64,000 nucleotides of DNA, taken from Bretschneidera sinensis. Taxonomy: Eukaryota; Streptophyta; Magnoliopsida; Brassicales; Akaniaceae. The position numbers and the translations under genes were made by a program. The stretch covers positions 66,505,120 to 66,569,119 of the forward strand of contig CM043700.1 of NCBI GenBank assembly GCA_023935145.1, written 5' to 3'. The notes beneath the pieces were generated by a model. It was not told where the DNA came from. It ran no database searches and worked only from the letters and a program-made list of their open reading frames with translations. Positions 31,043 through 42,251 of the stretch are shown here, in pieces (the first letter of the stretch is position 1; every line of letters starts with the position of its first letter).

Positions 31043-31813
31043 GAAAAATGTCATTTCATGGTCCCATCCGGTATTGTCTTAGGGCATATTGTCTCTTCTA
31101 AAGGATGAGAGGTTGATCAATCTAAGATTGAATTAATCTCTAAACTGCCTACACCTAAGACAATAAAGGATGTGAGATCATTCCTTGGTCATGCTGGTTT
31201 TTATAGGAGGTTCATACAAAATTTTTCCAACATATCTAGACCATTATGTGCCCTCCTAATTAAAGATGCCCCATTTGAGTGGACTCCAGCTTGTCAAGAG
31301 GCCTTTAAAACTCTGATTGGCAAGCTTACTTCAGCACCTATAATGCAGTCACCTGATTGGAATTTACCCTTTGAAATCATGTGTGATGCTAGTTACTACA
31401 CTGTAGGTGCTGTTCTTGGACAGTGAAGAGAGGGAAAACCATTTGTAATTTACTATGCTAGTAAGACTTTAAATAGTGCTCAAATGAATTACTCCACAAC
31501 TGAAAAAGAATTGCTAGCTGTAGTATTTGCTTTGGATAAATTTCGTGCATATTTAATTGGTTCTCCTATCCTTATTTTTACAGATCATGCAGCCCTTAAG
31601 TACCTTCTTACAAAGAAGGATGCTAAGGCACGCCTAATCCGATGGATCCTACTCCTACAAGAATTCGACATCACCATCAAAGACAAGAAAGGAGTAGAGA
31701 ATGTAGTAGCTGACCATCTTTCAAGGCTCACATTTGAGGACACGTCTGATAACATGCCGATCAAAGATGACTTTCCCGATGAGCATTTACTTGCTTTTAC
31801 TGCCTTACCATAG
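31043..31813 (+). pseudogene. RT thumb/connection and RNase H (Ath-8)
   Basis: Continues with EKCHFMVPSGIVLGHI, RSFLGHAGFYRRFIQNF, then RNase H: IMCDASYYTVGAVLGQ (31380), a TGA at 31424-31426 in place of Arg, [31 protein letters not shown] and VADHLSRL. In the first RNase H motif, DASDY is changed to DASYY. A TAG at 31811-31813 replaces Trp. Confidence 0.9.
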
Positions 31814-32594
31814 TTTGCTCACATTGTGAATTACTTGGTTACAGGTGAGATACCTGTGGATTGGAGCGCTTAAGACAAGAGGGAAATTTTTATATGAGGT
31901 ACATAATTTTTATTGGGATGACCCCTATCTTTTCAAGTACTGCCCAGACCAAATTCTAAGGCGTTGCATCCCTAATGAAGAGATTGTGAGTGTCTTAGAA
32001 TTTTGTCATTCCCTACCTTGTGGAGGCCACTTTTCAATGAAAAAAACCACTGCAAAAATTTTGCAGTGTGGATTTTATTGGCCTACCTTGTTTAAGGATG
32101 CAAACACCTACTGTCGCTCATGCAAAAGGTGTCAAAAGCTAGGAGCTGTGTCTCGGCGAAATATGATGCTCTTAAACCCCATTTTAATAATTGAAATCTT
32201 TGTTTGTTGGGGCATCGATTTTATGAGACCCTTTCCTCTTTCTTTTGGATACCTATATATCATTGTGGCAATAGATTATGTATCTAAGTGGGTAGAGGTA
32301 GCAGCTTGCCAAAGCAATGATAATAGAACGGTACTTAAATTTCTTAAAGAAAATGTGTTATCTCAATTTGGTACACCACGTGCTATAATTAGTGATCAAG
32401 GTACACATTTTTGCAACCGTTCTTTTGAAGCTTTGATGCGAAAATATGGGGTGTTACATAAAATTTCTACTGCTTATCATCCTCAGACTAGTGGGCAAGT
32501 AGAGCTTGCTAATAGGGAGATTAAACAAATTCTAGAAAAAACAATTAACCCGGATCGCAATGATTGGTCTTTGAGACTAGTTGATGCGCTTTGA
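31814..32594 (+). pseudogene. Integrase HHCC and DDE domains (Ath-8)
   Basis: Zinc-binding domain: FCHSLPCGGHFSMKKT and CRSCKRCQKLG. Core: CWGIDFMRPFP, IISDQGTHFCN and SGQVELANREIKQ, so all three acidic catalytic residues are present, unlike Ath-5. It ends in DAL followed by TGA (32592-32594) where Trp is expected before AYRTAFKTP. Confidence 0.93.
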
Positions 32595-33102
32595 GCTTAC
32601 CGTACAGCTTTTAAAACTCCCTTAGGTATGTCACCTTATCGGCTTGTATGGAAAGCCTTGCCACTTACTTGTAGAGCTCGAGCATCGAGCATATTGGGCA
32701 ATCAAATCTTTTAATTTTGACATAGGAGAAGCAGGTAAGCTTCGGAAATATCAATTGACCGAGTTGGAGGAATTAAGAAACGATGCTTATGAGAGCTCTA
32801 GAATCTATAAGTCTAAAATGAAAATATTCCATGATAAAAATATTTTGAGAAAAACGTTTAAACCTAATGATCGGGTGTTCTTATACGAATCTAGACTCCA
32901 TAAGCATCCTGGAACACTTCGGTCGAGGTGGATCGGCCTTTTTGTAGTGAAAACTGTTTTTGAAAATGGGGCGGTTGAAATTGAAGATACTAGGGATGGT
33001 CGAATTTTCAAAGTCAATGGTCAACGATTTAAGATCTTAGTCGATAGACAAGATTTGGAAGTGGAAGACATTCCGCTTATGGATCCAGTCTACGCATCTT
33101 GA
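32595..33102 (+). pseudogene. Integrase C-terminal part (Ath-8)
   Basis: After [18 protein letters not shown] a small indel near 32650 shifts frame, then the domain reads [77 protein letters not shown] and ends DPVYAS. It is the counterpart of 12191-12667 in Ath-5. Confidence 0.9.
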
Positions 33103-34772
33103 CCACACAACACAGGTACGTATTTACTTTTATTTTTCTTTCTTTTGTTTTGTTTGTTTTGTTTTTATTTTATTTTATTATTGAGTCCATTTTAATTTTT
33201 AGTGTGCTAACACATGGTGGTACACCGCAATTGCTTTCTTTTTTGTTTGTTCTATGTTGTAGATCGGACTTTCAACAAGAAGTTGAGCATGAGGTTCAAT
33301 TGGTCGTGCATGATTTTCAGCTCCACGCACCTTTGGTTAAAAAGGAAGTTTCCTTAATTTTTGCTTTTACATTGAGGACAATGTTTATCTTCAGTTAGGG
33401 GTGGAGGAAACACATTTCTTATTGCATACCATACCATTGAACTGTTGAACTGCTTGGTGTCATCTTGGTGTGTGTTTAGCATGCTTTGTGTTAGCTTTAG
33501 AGTCAATTTACATGTCAATGATATAAAACTTAATTGGGATAGCATATAACATTCAGAAGTAGTTAAATCTTGCTTCGATTTGAAATTAATTGAAGTATCA
33601 ATCTTGATCTGGTTAAAGACTCTAGCTTGTGGTAAGATTGTATGATTAATCGAAAGCATTTAGAAAAGTTTTATGTGTGATTATTTTGTGAATATTTTTG
33701 CGGTCTCGACAAGCTCTAGAATTTACTTGATAACCACTTGAGGCGAATTCCTAGAATGCACACTACTTAGGATATGATATAGGCCATTTTTGAACCGTTT
33801 GAGCCTTTCAAACCTACCATTGCTATATTTATCACTAGTCACCTATTTGAGCCTTTTTTTTAAAAAGAAAAATTGAGCCTTATTTCTTTGGATAAACCAT
33901 TTACTTACCTTTATGAGCCAAAAAAATATTTTATCCTTACCTTTCTTTTAAAAGAACTTAGTTATACACATGTTGTGAGAAGTACTTAAAAGGAGTAAGG
34001 GTGGAAATATGAAAAAATATCACTACCACAACCTAAGTACATTAAAGGAGATAAGTTGGGGGTTGTGGAAAAGAAAAAAAAATGATGAAAAAGAAGGTGA
34101 ATGGTTATGTGCCAAAATAAAAAAAAAATGAATTATGGCAAAGAAAGAAGAAAGAAAGAAAAAGAAAAGAAAAAATGATGATTTGTTGAAAGAAATGCTC
34201 GAAAAATGGTTGAAAGAGTTTGATGTGGAAGTAAAGGTTATCAAGTGCTTTAAGTAATTGTTTTTAAAGCTAAGAGATTGAGTTCTTTTACTTGTGAATC
34301 TTTCCCATTCTTCTTTAGCCTTTACCTTAGCCTAACGTTACAAGCTTAATAAAGACCTTTTGATCCAATGTAGTGTGATTTTTCTACAATAGTGGAGAGT
34401 GGTTTGAAATGTAAGCATATGGAGCTTGTTTTTATGATTGACGTCACGCTATTTATTATGTTTTTAGAGACAAAGATTTGTATTCATGAATGTTATGCAT
34501 AAAATCATCCGGATGTTTGGATTAATGGTTTGTGGTAAGATGGATGTGAAGAGTCATTAAAATTTTAAGATTGATGTTTGAATTACTTTTGGATTTGGGT
34601 GAAATTTAATGATTCTTTGTGCCGTGTGTTATGTGCAATTTTTGAGACAAAATGTGAATTACTCTTGGTTAACACTAATATTGCTTTTCATTTACTTTGA
34701 TTTCCACCATAGAATTCATCTCTTAATTTCGCTTGAATTGCTAGGGACTAGCAATAATCTAGTTGGGGGTTG
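33103..34772 (+). other. 3' noncoding region and PPT of Ath-8
   Basis: 1.67 kb without a convincing gene. A 99-codon frame at 33099-33398 with a hydrophobic start has no recognisable family and no conserved counterpart of the same length. A purine-rich low-complexity stretch lies at 34060-34200. PPT-like GTTGGGGGTTG occurs at 34054-34064 and again as the real tract at 34762-34772. GCGGTCTCGACAAGC at 33702-33716 is the motif duplicated in Ath-2. Confidence 0.7.
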
Positions 34773-36040
34773 TGATGAGAGTCATAAAATGCCTCTCAAC
34801 AGTGGTTAATTGTTAGCATTTTAGGATTGATCTTGGTCTTTATTATGCTTTTAGTTGTTAATAACTCTAAAGTAATATTATTGGACCACTGACTTATTCA
34901 GTGTAATTTTCAGGTACTTAAGTTTAAAAGAGAAAAAGAAGCGATCGTTGCTTAAAAGACCAAGATCCCATGCTTCTGGAAGGACAAGATGGACTGCTGC
35001 CTGAATTGCGATCGAGCGCACAAGCTATGCGATCGAGCGCACAAGCCACAATCGAGCGCATGTGTGATCGATCGCACTCGGGCTGCGATCGAGCGCACCC
35101 GGACAGTATCCCACATCGGCTAGATAACACATAGCATTCCGGGAGTTTGCCTATATAAAGACCCACTATGCTCAGCTGAAATCATCAACCAATCAGAGCT
35201 CTTCTAAGGTCATCTTCTGAGATCATTAGAGAGTGACTCTAGAGGGCCTTTAGGAGTAAATCCAAAGGGCCTTTAAGAGGAATCCGAAGTATAAAATTTG
35301 GAGGGCAAGCTGAGGATGATCGTTGAGAGGCCGAAGGTAACTCAAGGAGGCATGAGCTCTATGGCCAGCTAATCTCCAAGTAAGGCGAAGGGATGAATCC
35401 CTAGGTATAGTTGTTCTTATTTTCCTTTATTTGATTCAGTTGTAGTTGGTATTATTTTTATCTAACATTGTTATGTTTATTCTTTAATTTAATTAATAGA
35501 TTATTTTATTAGTCTGGTGATTGCATGCTTCCTTTCCATATAAGTTCAGTCATGCTTTTCTTATGTGTATCTGTTTGGATGTGATTGGGTCCGCTAGACC
35601 TCTTTTATAGATGTGTCCATTGCTGCAGCATTGTCGTTAGATATATCGTCATCTTTTGATAATTTAGAAGTTGGGTCATGTGTGCTTAAAAGTAGAGAAT
35701 AATTCATAACAATTACATTAGGATTTATAATTGCGCTTTAATTGAATATATGCCGATTTCCTGTTTGGGATGTGAAACCAGCAATCGAGATAAAAACATC
35801 TGAATCAAGTTAGGATTAGAGCAACGAGCCTAGGGAGGATTTCCGGAACCTTGTCATTCTTAATTATATTTCCAACCCTATTTACACAATTACTCTTTTT
35901 CTCAAACAAACTCGGATTCATTTGATCTTTTATCGTTTGTGTTAAGTTTCACACCTTCCCTTGTAATTAACTAGTTTCCTTGTGAAATCGACACCCCAAA
36001 GCTGTACCACAATAACCGTGTTATACTTTGGACGTAATCA
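34773..36040 (+). repeat. 3' LTR of Ath-8
   Basis: TGATGAGAGTC to GTAATCA. Partner of 26283-27607, with a shorter palindrome array (35005-35100). Confidence 0.96.
35108..35159 (+). promoter_or_regulatory. USE-like plus TATA unit of the Ath-8 3' LTR
   Basis: ATCCCACATCG at 35108-35118, 33 nt, TATATAAA at 35152-35159. Confidence 0.65.
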
Positions 36041-36042
36041 GT

Positions 36043-36138
36043 GATTCAAGAACGGAGTAAAGATCAAGATTAGATCGTGTTCTTGAGAGTGATTCAAGAA
36101 CGGTGTTAAGATCCATCTTCGATCGTGTTCTTGAGGTT
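36043..36138 (+). repeat. 48-bp leader repeat, two units (Cop-7)
   Basis: Two tandem 48-bp units starting GATTCAAGAACGG and ending CGTGTTCTTGAG. In each unit TCAAGAAC and GTTCTTGA can pair, so each can form a stem-loop. They lie between PBS and gag; Ath-8 is inserted at the first unit. Confidence 0.85.
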
Positions 36139-36188
36139 GAAGAAAGCATTTGTGGGTATTGTATAAATTTGGGATCTTGTTCTCAAAG

Positions 36189-36963
36189 ATGGCTTTAAAT
36201 TTCACTATTGAGAAGTTTGATGGAAAGGGTGATTTTTCCCTATGGAAGCGGAAGATCAAGGCTGTTCTTATGCAACAGAAAGTGGACTTGGCTATTGGAG
36301 AAGATGATGCTTTTCCAGCAAGTATCACGAAGGACCAGCGGATTGAGATGAAGAAGATGGCATACAGCACCATCTTCCTACACATGTCGGATAGTATCAC
36401 AAGGGAGTGCGGAGAATCAGAAGATCCGGCTGTCATATGGAAGAAACTAGATGAGTTGTTTTTTTATCAAAACTCTCCCTAACAAGATTTATCTTCTTAA
36501 AAGAAACTTTGCTTTTAAAATGGATCCTAATAAAGAGTTGCAAGATAATCTTGATGTCTTTAATAAACTAGTTCAAGATTTGGCTAGTTGTATTATTAAA
36601 TTCCCGGATGAACAATTGGCTGTTATTTTGTTAAACTCTCTTCCTGATTGCTTTGATAATCTGATTAATGCTATTGAGTATGGAAAAATTACTTTAACCA
36701 AGGAGATTGTTATCAATGCCATAAGGGCTTATGATTTCAAAGCCAAGATAAGGAAGGCATCAAGTGGAGAAGGTCTGGTCATAAGAGGAAGGCTAGTAAC
36801 TCGGAATGGCAGTAGGACTCATGGCAACTACTGGGAGAAATCAAGATGTAGAGGGCAGAACCATGGGAGATTTCATTCCAAGACGAGACTCGGAGAAGGA
36901 AAGAGATGCTTCTACTGCAACAAAGAGAGTCATTTCAAGAAAGATTGTAAGAAAAAGATGTAG
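36189..36963 (+). pseudogene. copia gag (Cop-7)
   Basis: ATG at 36189. FTIEKFDGKGDFSLWKRKIKAVLMQQKV is the UBN2-type copia Gag start. A run of seven T at about 36459-36465 shifts the frame in DELFF; the shifted frame continues with KTLPNKIYLLKRNFAFKM, LVQDLASCIIKF and the zinc knuckle CFYCNKESHFKKDC (36905-36946), complete. A stop follows at once (TAG, 36961-36963); Cop-11 has TGA at the same codon. Confidence 0.92.
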
Positions 36964-38292
36964 GATGAGAGAAGAAGCCATACCAACAATGGAGAGGCTT
37001 CGGTTGCCAAAGGAGAACAATAAGATGATGTTCTTGTTGTGCACTCAAATGTGAGCTGGAACCAAGGCAGTGAGAAGTGGATTCTGGATTCTGGGTGCAC
37101 TTATCACATGTGCCCCCACAAGGAATGGTTCAAGAATTTCAAGGAGATCAATTATGGAAGGGTCTTCTTAGGGAATGACAATTCTTGCCAAGTGAGGGGG
37201 ATAGGAGACATCCAGTTGAGGATGTTTGATGGAGTCACAAGGCTGCTGCGAAATGTGAGGTATCTTCCAGATTTGAAGAGGAATTTGATCTCATTAGGGC
37301 AGCTGGATTCTTTGGGGTATTCTTGCAAAGTAGAGGGAGGAAAGATTAAGGTGGTCAAAGGATCTTTGGTAGTGATCAAAGCAACAAGAAACGATGGACT
37401 CTATGAGATGATCGGAGAGACAGAAATCAATGATCAAACAGCAAGCTTGATGGCTGAGATGGATAAGGCAGCCCTTTGGCACACTCGATTGGGATATATG
37501 AGCGAAAAGGGCCTGGAAGTTCTTAGCAAGGATGGTCTACTTGGAGGAGACAAAGTAGAGAAACTGGATTTCTGTGAGAGTTGTATTCTTGGGAAGCAAC
37601 ACCGGGTCAGCTTCAACACTAGAGTGCATAAGTCTAAGGGCATTCTTGACTACATTCATTCGGACCTTTGGGGACCAGCAAGAACACCAACACAGGGAGG
37701 TAACTTTTACCTTCTATTTTTAATTGATGATTATTCAAGAAAAATGTGGGTTTATTTGCTTAGAAATAAATCAGATGCGTTGAATAAATTTGTTGTGTGG
37801 AAGAAGTTGCTGGAGACTCAAACGGGTAGGGTAGTTAAGGCTTTACGAACCGATAATGGCTTAGAATTTTGCAATAAGGATTTTGATAAATTCTGTGAAT
37901 TAAATGGCATTCTAAGACATAGAACGGTTGTAAAAACACCTCCGCAAAATGGAGTTGCTAAGAGGATGAATAGAACCCTTATGGAAAAGGTTAGGTGCAT
38001 GTTAATAGGATCCGGTTTACCAAATTATTTTTAGGGAGAAGCTGTGGCTACTACTGCATACTTGGTAAATAGATCACCCTCTAGAGCTTTAGAGCTCAAG
38101 ACTCTCATGGAGATGTGGAGTGGGAAACCCCCTGAATTAAGCAACCTTAGGACTTTTGGGTGTACTGCATATGCACATCAAAAGAAGGATAAACTTAGCC
38201 CAAAGTCTAGAAAATGTGTATTTCTAGGATATGGTGATGGGGTTAAGGGATATAGGTTGTGGTCCTTGGAAAAGAAGGGCATGAACTTATAA
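36964..38292 (+). pseudogene. copia protease and integrase (Cop-7)
   Basis: Protease: KWILDSGCTYHMC (about 37078-37115) holds the DSG active site. GAG-pre-integrase and zinc finger: LWHTRLGYMSEKGL, then LDFCESCILGKQHRVSF. Core: YIHSDLWGPART, ALRTDNGLEFCN, then PPQNGVAKRMNRTL, where the third catalytic residue Glu is Lys. A TAG at 38032-38034 replaces Trp in YFWGEA. After that come YLVNRSPSRAL and CVFLGYGDGVKGYRLW. The protease frame opens downstream of the gag stop. Confidence 0.93.
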
Positions 38293-39398
38293 TAAGTAGG
38301 GATGTTATTTTTAATGAATTATTATTTCCCTACTTGGAGAAAACTAACCCTGCAGGGGCTAGTGAGCAAACCAGTTCGGAATTTGTGGAGCATCGCATTA
38401 AGGAGAGTTCGGTTTAGGTAGAGCAAGGAAGGCAAGAAGGTTCAGACCAGGTAGAGCTCATTGATGAAGGCCATGCTCAAGAAACTCAAGAAAAGGCTGA
38501 ACTAGAAGAGGTTGATGTAGCAAGTCAGAATGACTACCAGCTCACAAATGACCGGGAAAGGAGGGTGGTTTGACCACCTTTGAGATATGGGTTTGCGGAT
38601 GCTAATGTACTAGCTCCTTGGATAGAAGGAGAGGTTGAACTAGAAACTTACACGGATGCCATGGAGTGTAAGGATTCGTCAAAGTAGCAGCTGGCTATGG
38701 AGGAAGAAATGGATTCTTTGATGAAGAAAAACTCTTAGGAGTTGGTGCCCAAACCAGAAAAACAGAGAGTTGTGAATTGTAGATGGATCTATAAGATCAA
38801 AGAAGGGAATACTCCAGGGGATGAAGTCTGGTATAAAGCTAGGCTGGTGGCGAAGGGGTTCACACAAAAAGAAGGCATAGATTTCATGAAAATCTTCTAA
38901 CCAGTTGTGAAGTACAAGACGATACGGATAGTGTTAGCATTGGTGGTCCAATTTGATTGGGAAATCAAGCAAATGGATGTGAAGACAGCGTTCTTACATG
39001 GAGAGCTCGATGAGACCATTTACATTAGGCAACCCAAAGGCTATGAGGAAGGAAGGCAGGGAGAGTTGGTGTGCAACTTGAAGAAATCTCTATATGGCCT
39101 GAAGCAATCACCTCGACAATGGAATAAGAGGTTTGATTCCTTTGTAATCAGCTTGGGTTTCATGAGGAGTTACTATGATTCGTGCTTGTACTACAAAGAG
39201 CAGAAGGTTGAGGAAGTGGTGATCATCCTCATCTATGTTGATGATATGTTGCTGGTTGGGAGTAGCATGGAGAGGATAAGAAAATTGAAGGCTCAACTTA
39301 GTGAGGAGTTTGAGATGAAGGATCTTGGCCATATACAAAAGATCCTTGGGATGTGTATCATCCAGGAAAGGGAGAGAAATAAATTGAAGATCTCTTAA
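38293..39398 (+). pseudogene. copia reverse transcriptase (Cop-7)
   Basis: The linker (38300-38640) is interrupted by several stops. RT: LAMEEEMDSLMKKNS, RWIYKIKEGNTPG, VAKGFTQKEGIDF, then after a stop near 38900 YKTIRIVLALVVQFDW, QMDVKTAFLHGELDETIY, KKSLYGLKQSPRQW and the catalytic IYVDDMLLVGS (about 39230), ending at a TAA (39396-39398) where Cop-11 has Gln. Confidence 0.93.
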
Positions 39399-40088
39399 AC
39401 TTCCTACATAGAGAAGATGATATCTAAGTTCTCTATGGAAGATAGCAAACCAGTGAAGGTTCCTCTTGCTGGTCATTTCAAGTTCTCCAGTGATCAATGT
39501 CCGAGATCAGAGGCGGAGGAGAAGGAAATGGAAAAAGTCCCTTATTCTAGTGTTGTTGGTTCTGTTATGTTCACCACAGTAATCACTAGACCTGATATTG
39601 CTCATGCAATAAGTGTTCTCAGCAGGTTTATGAGTAAACCCAGAAACGAGCATTGGCTTGGGATGAAGTGGTTGCTGAGGTACTTGAAGGGAAGCTTAGA
39701 AGTAGGGCTGGTTTATGAGAAGAGGGGTAAGTCCATCTGTCTTGAGGGTTTTGCAGATTTGGACTATGGAGCAGACTGGGATAAAAGGAGATCGATTACC
39801 TCCTACTTTTTCAACTTAAACGAATGTTGTGTAAGTTGGAAGGCTCAGTTGCAGCCTGTGGTAGCACTCTCAACAACTGAGGCTGAGTACATAGCGGCTA
39901 TGGAAGCCATTAAGGAGGTTATGTGGTGCAAAGGGTTGCTGAAAGAGTTGAAGGTACTAGAGGAGCAGGTCGTGGTGTTTTCAGATAGTCAAAGTGCATT
40001 GCACTTGTGTAAGAATCCAGTGTTCTATGAGAGGACAAAGCACATGGATGTTCGGTATCATTTCATTTGGGAAAATGTTACGAAATGA
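39399..40088 (+). pseudogene. copia RNase H (Cop-7)
   Basis: YIEKMISKFSMEDSKPV, PYSSVVGSVMFTT, RPDIAHAISVLSRFM, then RNase H: CLEGFADLDYGADWDKRR, LSTTEAEYIAAMEAIKEVMW and VFSDSQSALHLCKNPVFYERTKHMDV. It ends at a TGA at 40086-40088 where Cop-11 continues (TEGCIHMDNVATKENPADLGTKVL). Confidence 0.92.
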
Positions 40089-40285
40089 TGCATTCATGTG
40101 GACAAGGTAGCCACGGAAGAAAATCCTGCGGATTTAGGTACTGAAGTTTTACCTCTAAGTAAGTTCAATCATTGCCTTGGACTACTTAGGATTGGAGTCG
40201 GTTGATTGATGACTCAAGATGAGTTTGGATCCTGAAGTTCTCTGCACAATGGTTCAGGTTTAAACACTTAGACAAAGGTAGAGAT

Positions 40286-41244
40286 TGTTGATATTTTTAT
40301 AAGGTTTAAATATGGTTTAAACAAGGTTAATGTCTAAACCAAGGTTGGGAAAATAAATTTCAGCATGTTAAAGAAGTGCACACAAGTGTGCGCATCACCT
40401 TGGAGCAAGGCAAAGGTAGGCACACTAGTGTGTACACCTAAGCACATAAGTTGGAAAGTATGTGCATCAGGTCAGGCCATGGCCCAGCTTTGTCCAGGCC
40501 ATAGCACACAACATGGAGGAATGCTGGAGGAAGGCCAGGCCATGGTGCACCCTACCCCAGGCCACGATGCACAGAGTGGTAGAAAGTGTGCCCTGTTTCA
40601 GGCCGCACCTTAAAGGCACACATAGTCCATTTGATTCAGTCTTTATTAAGTACATGGAGACATGTCTAAAATGCACAGCATCACTTAGGATTGATCAAGG
40701 GTCATGTTTGAGTGGTCATTAAGATCTAAGGGTGAAGATTGACTCTCAAGATTGGACAAGAAGTTGGTGCACTATATAAAGGGTCACCTAGCTTTATTCT
40801 CATCAACATTGTGACATAATTTGAGATCAATTGTAAAGAGTGACATGACATAATACAAGAGATAATTATGTGAGAGTGCAAAGACATAAAACACAAGAGG
40901 GACTCATTGTAGTGAGGCTGGTTGTAAACAGAGAGTGGTATAGATTTGATAGAGAGCATTGTAATAGTTCTTATCATCTTCTTTATTCTCTTCTTGGTTT
41001 CTTCAAGAAATTGAGGTTTCTTGAAGAGGGTTATTGGATTGTAAAGAACCATTGACTTAGTGCAAAGAGTTCAGAGGAACTCACGGGGACGTAGGCTATT
41101 GCTGAACCTCGATAACAAATTGCTTGTCTTCTTTCTTTATTTGATTTTTGTTCCTGTTTTCGATTCCAAATCTTTACAAGTCATTCTAGAATTGGGTGTT
41201 TGGAAGATCACCACCTGGGTATCTTGTCAAGGTGATTTCCAATA
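40286..41244 (+). repeat. 3' LTR of Cop-7
   Basis: Preceded by the purine tract GACAAAGGTAGAGAT. TGTTGATATT to GATTTCCAATA. TATATAAA at 40773-40780, GC-rich module at 40470-40610. Confidence 0.93.
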
Positions 41245-41510
41245 GTGGTATTAGAGCTTGCACAGCTGGGTATCAAAGCAAGAACAAGAAGGTGACGGAG
41301 TCAAGGCTCCAAGAATCAAAGATCAACTTCTTAGGTGATTCAAGAACGGAGTAAAGATCAAGATTAGATCGCGTTCTTGAGAGTGATTCAAGAACGGTGT
41401 TAAGATCCATCTTCGATCGTGTTCTTGAGGTTGAAGAAAGCATTTGTGGGTATTGTATAAATCGGAGATATAGTCTGTAAAGATGGCTTCAAAGATGGCA
41501 CTCCTCATCT
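41245..41510 (+). other. Second copia PBS and leader after the Cop-7 3' LTR
   Basis: TGGTATTAGAGC (41246-41257) and a leader collinear with 26188-26282 plus 36046-36190, including two 48-bp repeat units (41338-41433), end near ATGGCTTCAAAGATGG at about 41482. The 40286-41244 LTR is therefore also the 5' LTR of a second, truncated unit. At about 41505-41510 the sequence switches to gag in the opposite orientation. Confidence 0.85.
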
Positions 41511-41879
41511 TGGCATCAAGATCATCTTGCAACTCTTTATTAGGATCAAATTTCAAAGCAAAGATTCTTTTAAGAAGATAAATCTTGTTAGAGAGAGTTT
41601 TGGTAAGAAACAACTCATCTAGTTTCTTCCATATGACAGCCAGATCTTTCGAGTCTCCGCACTCCCTTGTGACACTATCTGACATATGTAGGAAGATGGT
41701 GCTGTATGCCATCTTCTTCATTTCAGTCCGCTGGTCCTCCGTGGCACTTGCTAAAAAGCATCATCTTCTCCAATAGCCAAGTCCAATTTCTATTGCATAA
41801 GAACAATCTTGATCTTCCGCTTCCATAGGGAAAAATCTCCATTTCCATCAAACTTCTCAACCATGAAGTTTGAAGCCAT
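41511..41879 (-). pseudogene. copia gag N-terminal part, inverted (Cop-4 right arm)
   Basis: On the minus strand, from the ATG at 41879 (MASNFMVEKFDG), it encodes copia Gag to NKELQDDLDAK. It then fuses to the inverted leader, giving a meaningless tail. Frameshift near 41750-41760. Head-to-head with 41245-41510. Confidence 0.85.
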
Positions 41880-41940
41880 CTTGCGGAGATGATCCCAGAT
41901 TTGTGTAGCACCCATAATTGCTCTCCAACTTCTTCTAAAT

Positions 41941-42132
41941 CTCAAGAACACAGATCAAAGATTGATCTCAATACCGTTCTTAAATCAACCTCAAGAACAC
42001 GATCAAATCTTGATCTTTACTCCGTTCTTGAATCATCCTCAAGAACACGATCAGATATTGATCTTAACTCCATCCTTGATTCACCTCAAGAACACGATCA
42101 GATATAGATCTTAACTCTATTCTTGAATCACC
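41941..42132 (-). repeat. 48-bp leader repeat, four units (Cop-4 right arm)
   Basis: CTCAAGAAC recurs at 41941, 41990, 42038 and 42085 (spacing 47-49 bp). These are inverted copies of the units seen twice in Cop-7 and twice in Cop-11, expanded to four here. Confidence 0.88.
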
Positions 42133-42206
42133 CAAGAAGTTGACCTCCGATTCTTGGAGTCTTGCTCCGACACCTTCTCTTCTTGCTCTGTTACCCAGCT
42201 GTGCAA

Positions 42207-42250
42207 GCTCTGATACCACTGTTGTGGTATCTCCTCTAGCTCTGATACCA
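42207..42250 (-). other. Duplicated primer binding site (Cop-4 right arm)
   Basis: GCTCTGATACCA occurs at 42207-42218 and 42239-42250, each an exact initiator tRNA-Met type site (TGGTATCAGAGC on the minus strand). The 32-bp spacer unit is duplicated. Confidence 0.88.
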
Positions 42251-42251
42251 C

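Larger units (their letters stand above)
26283..36040 (+). mobile_element. Ath-8, full-length Athila-type element, TSD GTGAT
   Basis: Complete structure of 9.76 kb: LTR (26283-27607), PBS, gag, protease, RT, RNase H, integrase, long 3' noncoding region, PPT and LTR (34773-36040). Target duplication GTGAT at 26278-26282 and 36041-36045. The uninterrupted site is seen at 41335-41350. The coding region is collinear but carries at least six nonsense codons and one frameshift. Confidence 0.96.
25241..41244 (+). mobile_element. Cop-7, Tnt1/Tork-like copia element with nested Ath-8
   Basis: Plus-strand LTRs at 25241-26187 and 40286-41244 flank PBS, leader, gag, protease, integrase, RT and RNase H in copia order. 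Ath-8 is inserted in the leader at GTGAT, so the element itself is about 6.2 kb. No target duplication can be shown, because the 3' LTR is followed at once by another PBS and leader (41245-41510). This suggests a tandem copy or recombination at that end. Gag has a frameshift, and gag-pol carries several stops. Confidence 0.9.

Noticed and set aside
33099..33398. 99-codon frame with a hydrophobic start after integrase of Ath-8, possible env.
   Set aside because: It overlaps the end of integrase by a few bases, is T-rich low complexity, and the counterparts in Ath-5 and Ath-6 do not keep the same frame or length.
37152..37379. Antisense frames within copia integrase (also 57706-58014, 54598-55083, 55172-55402).
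   Set aside because: Shadow frames of the real polyprotein on the other strand.
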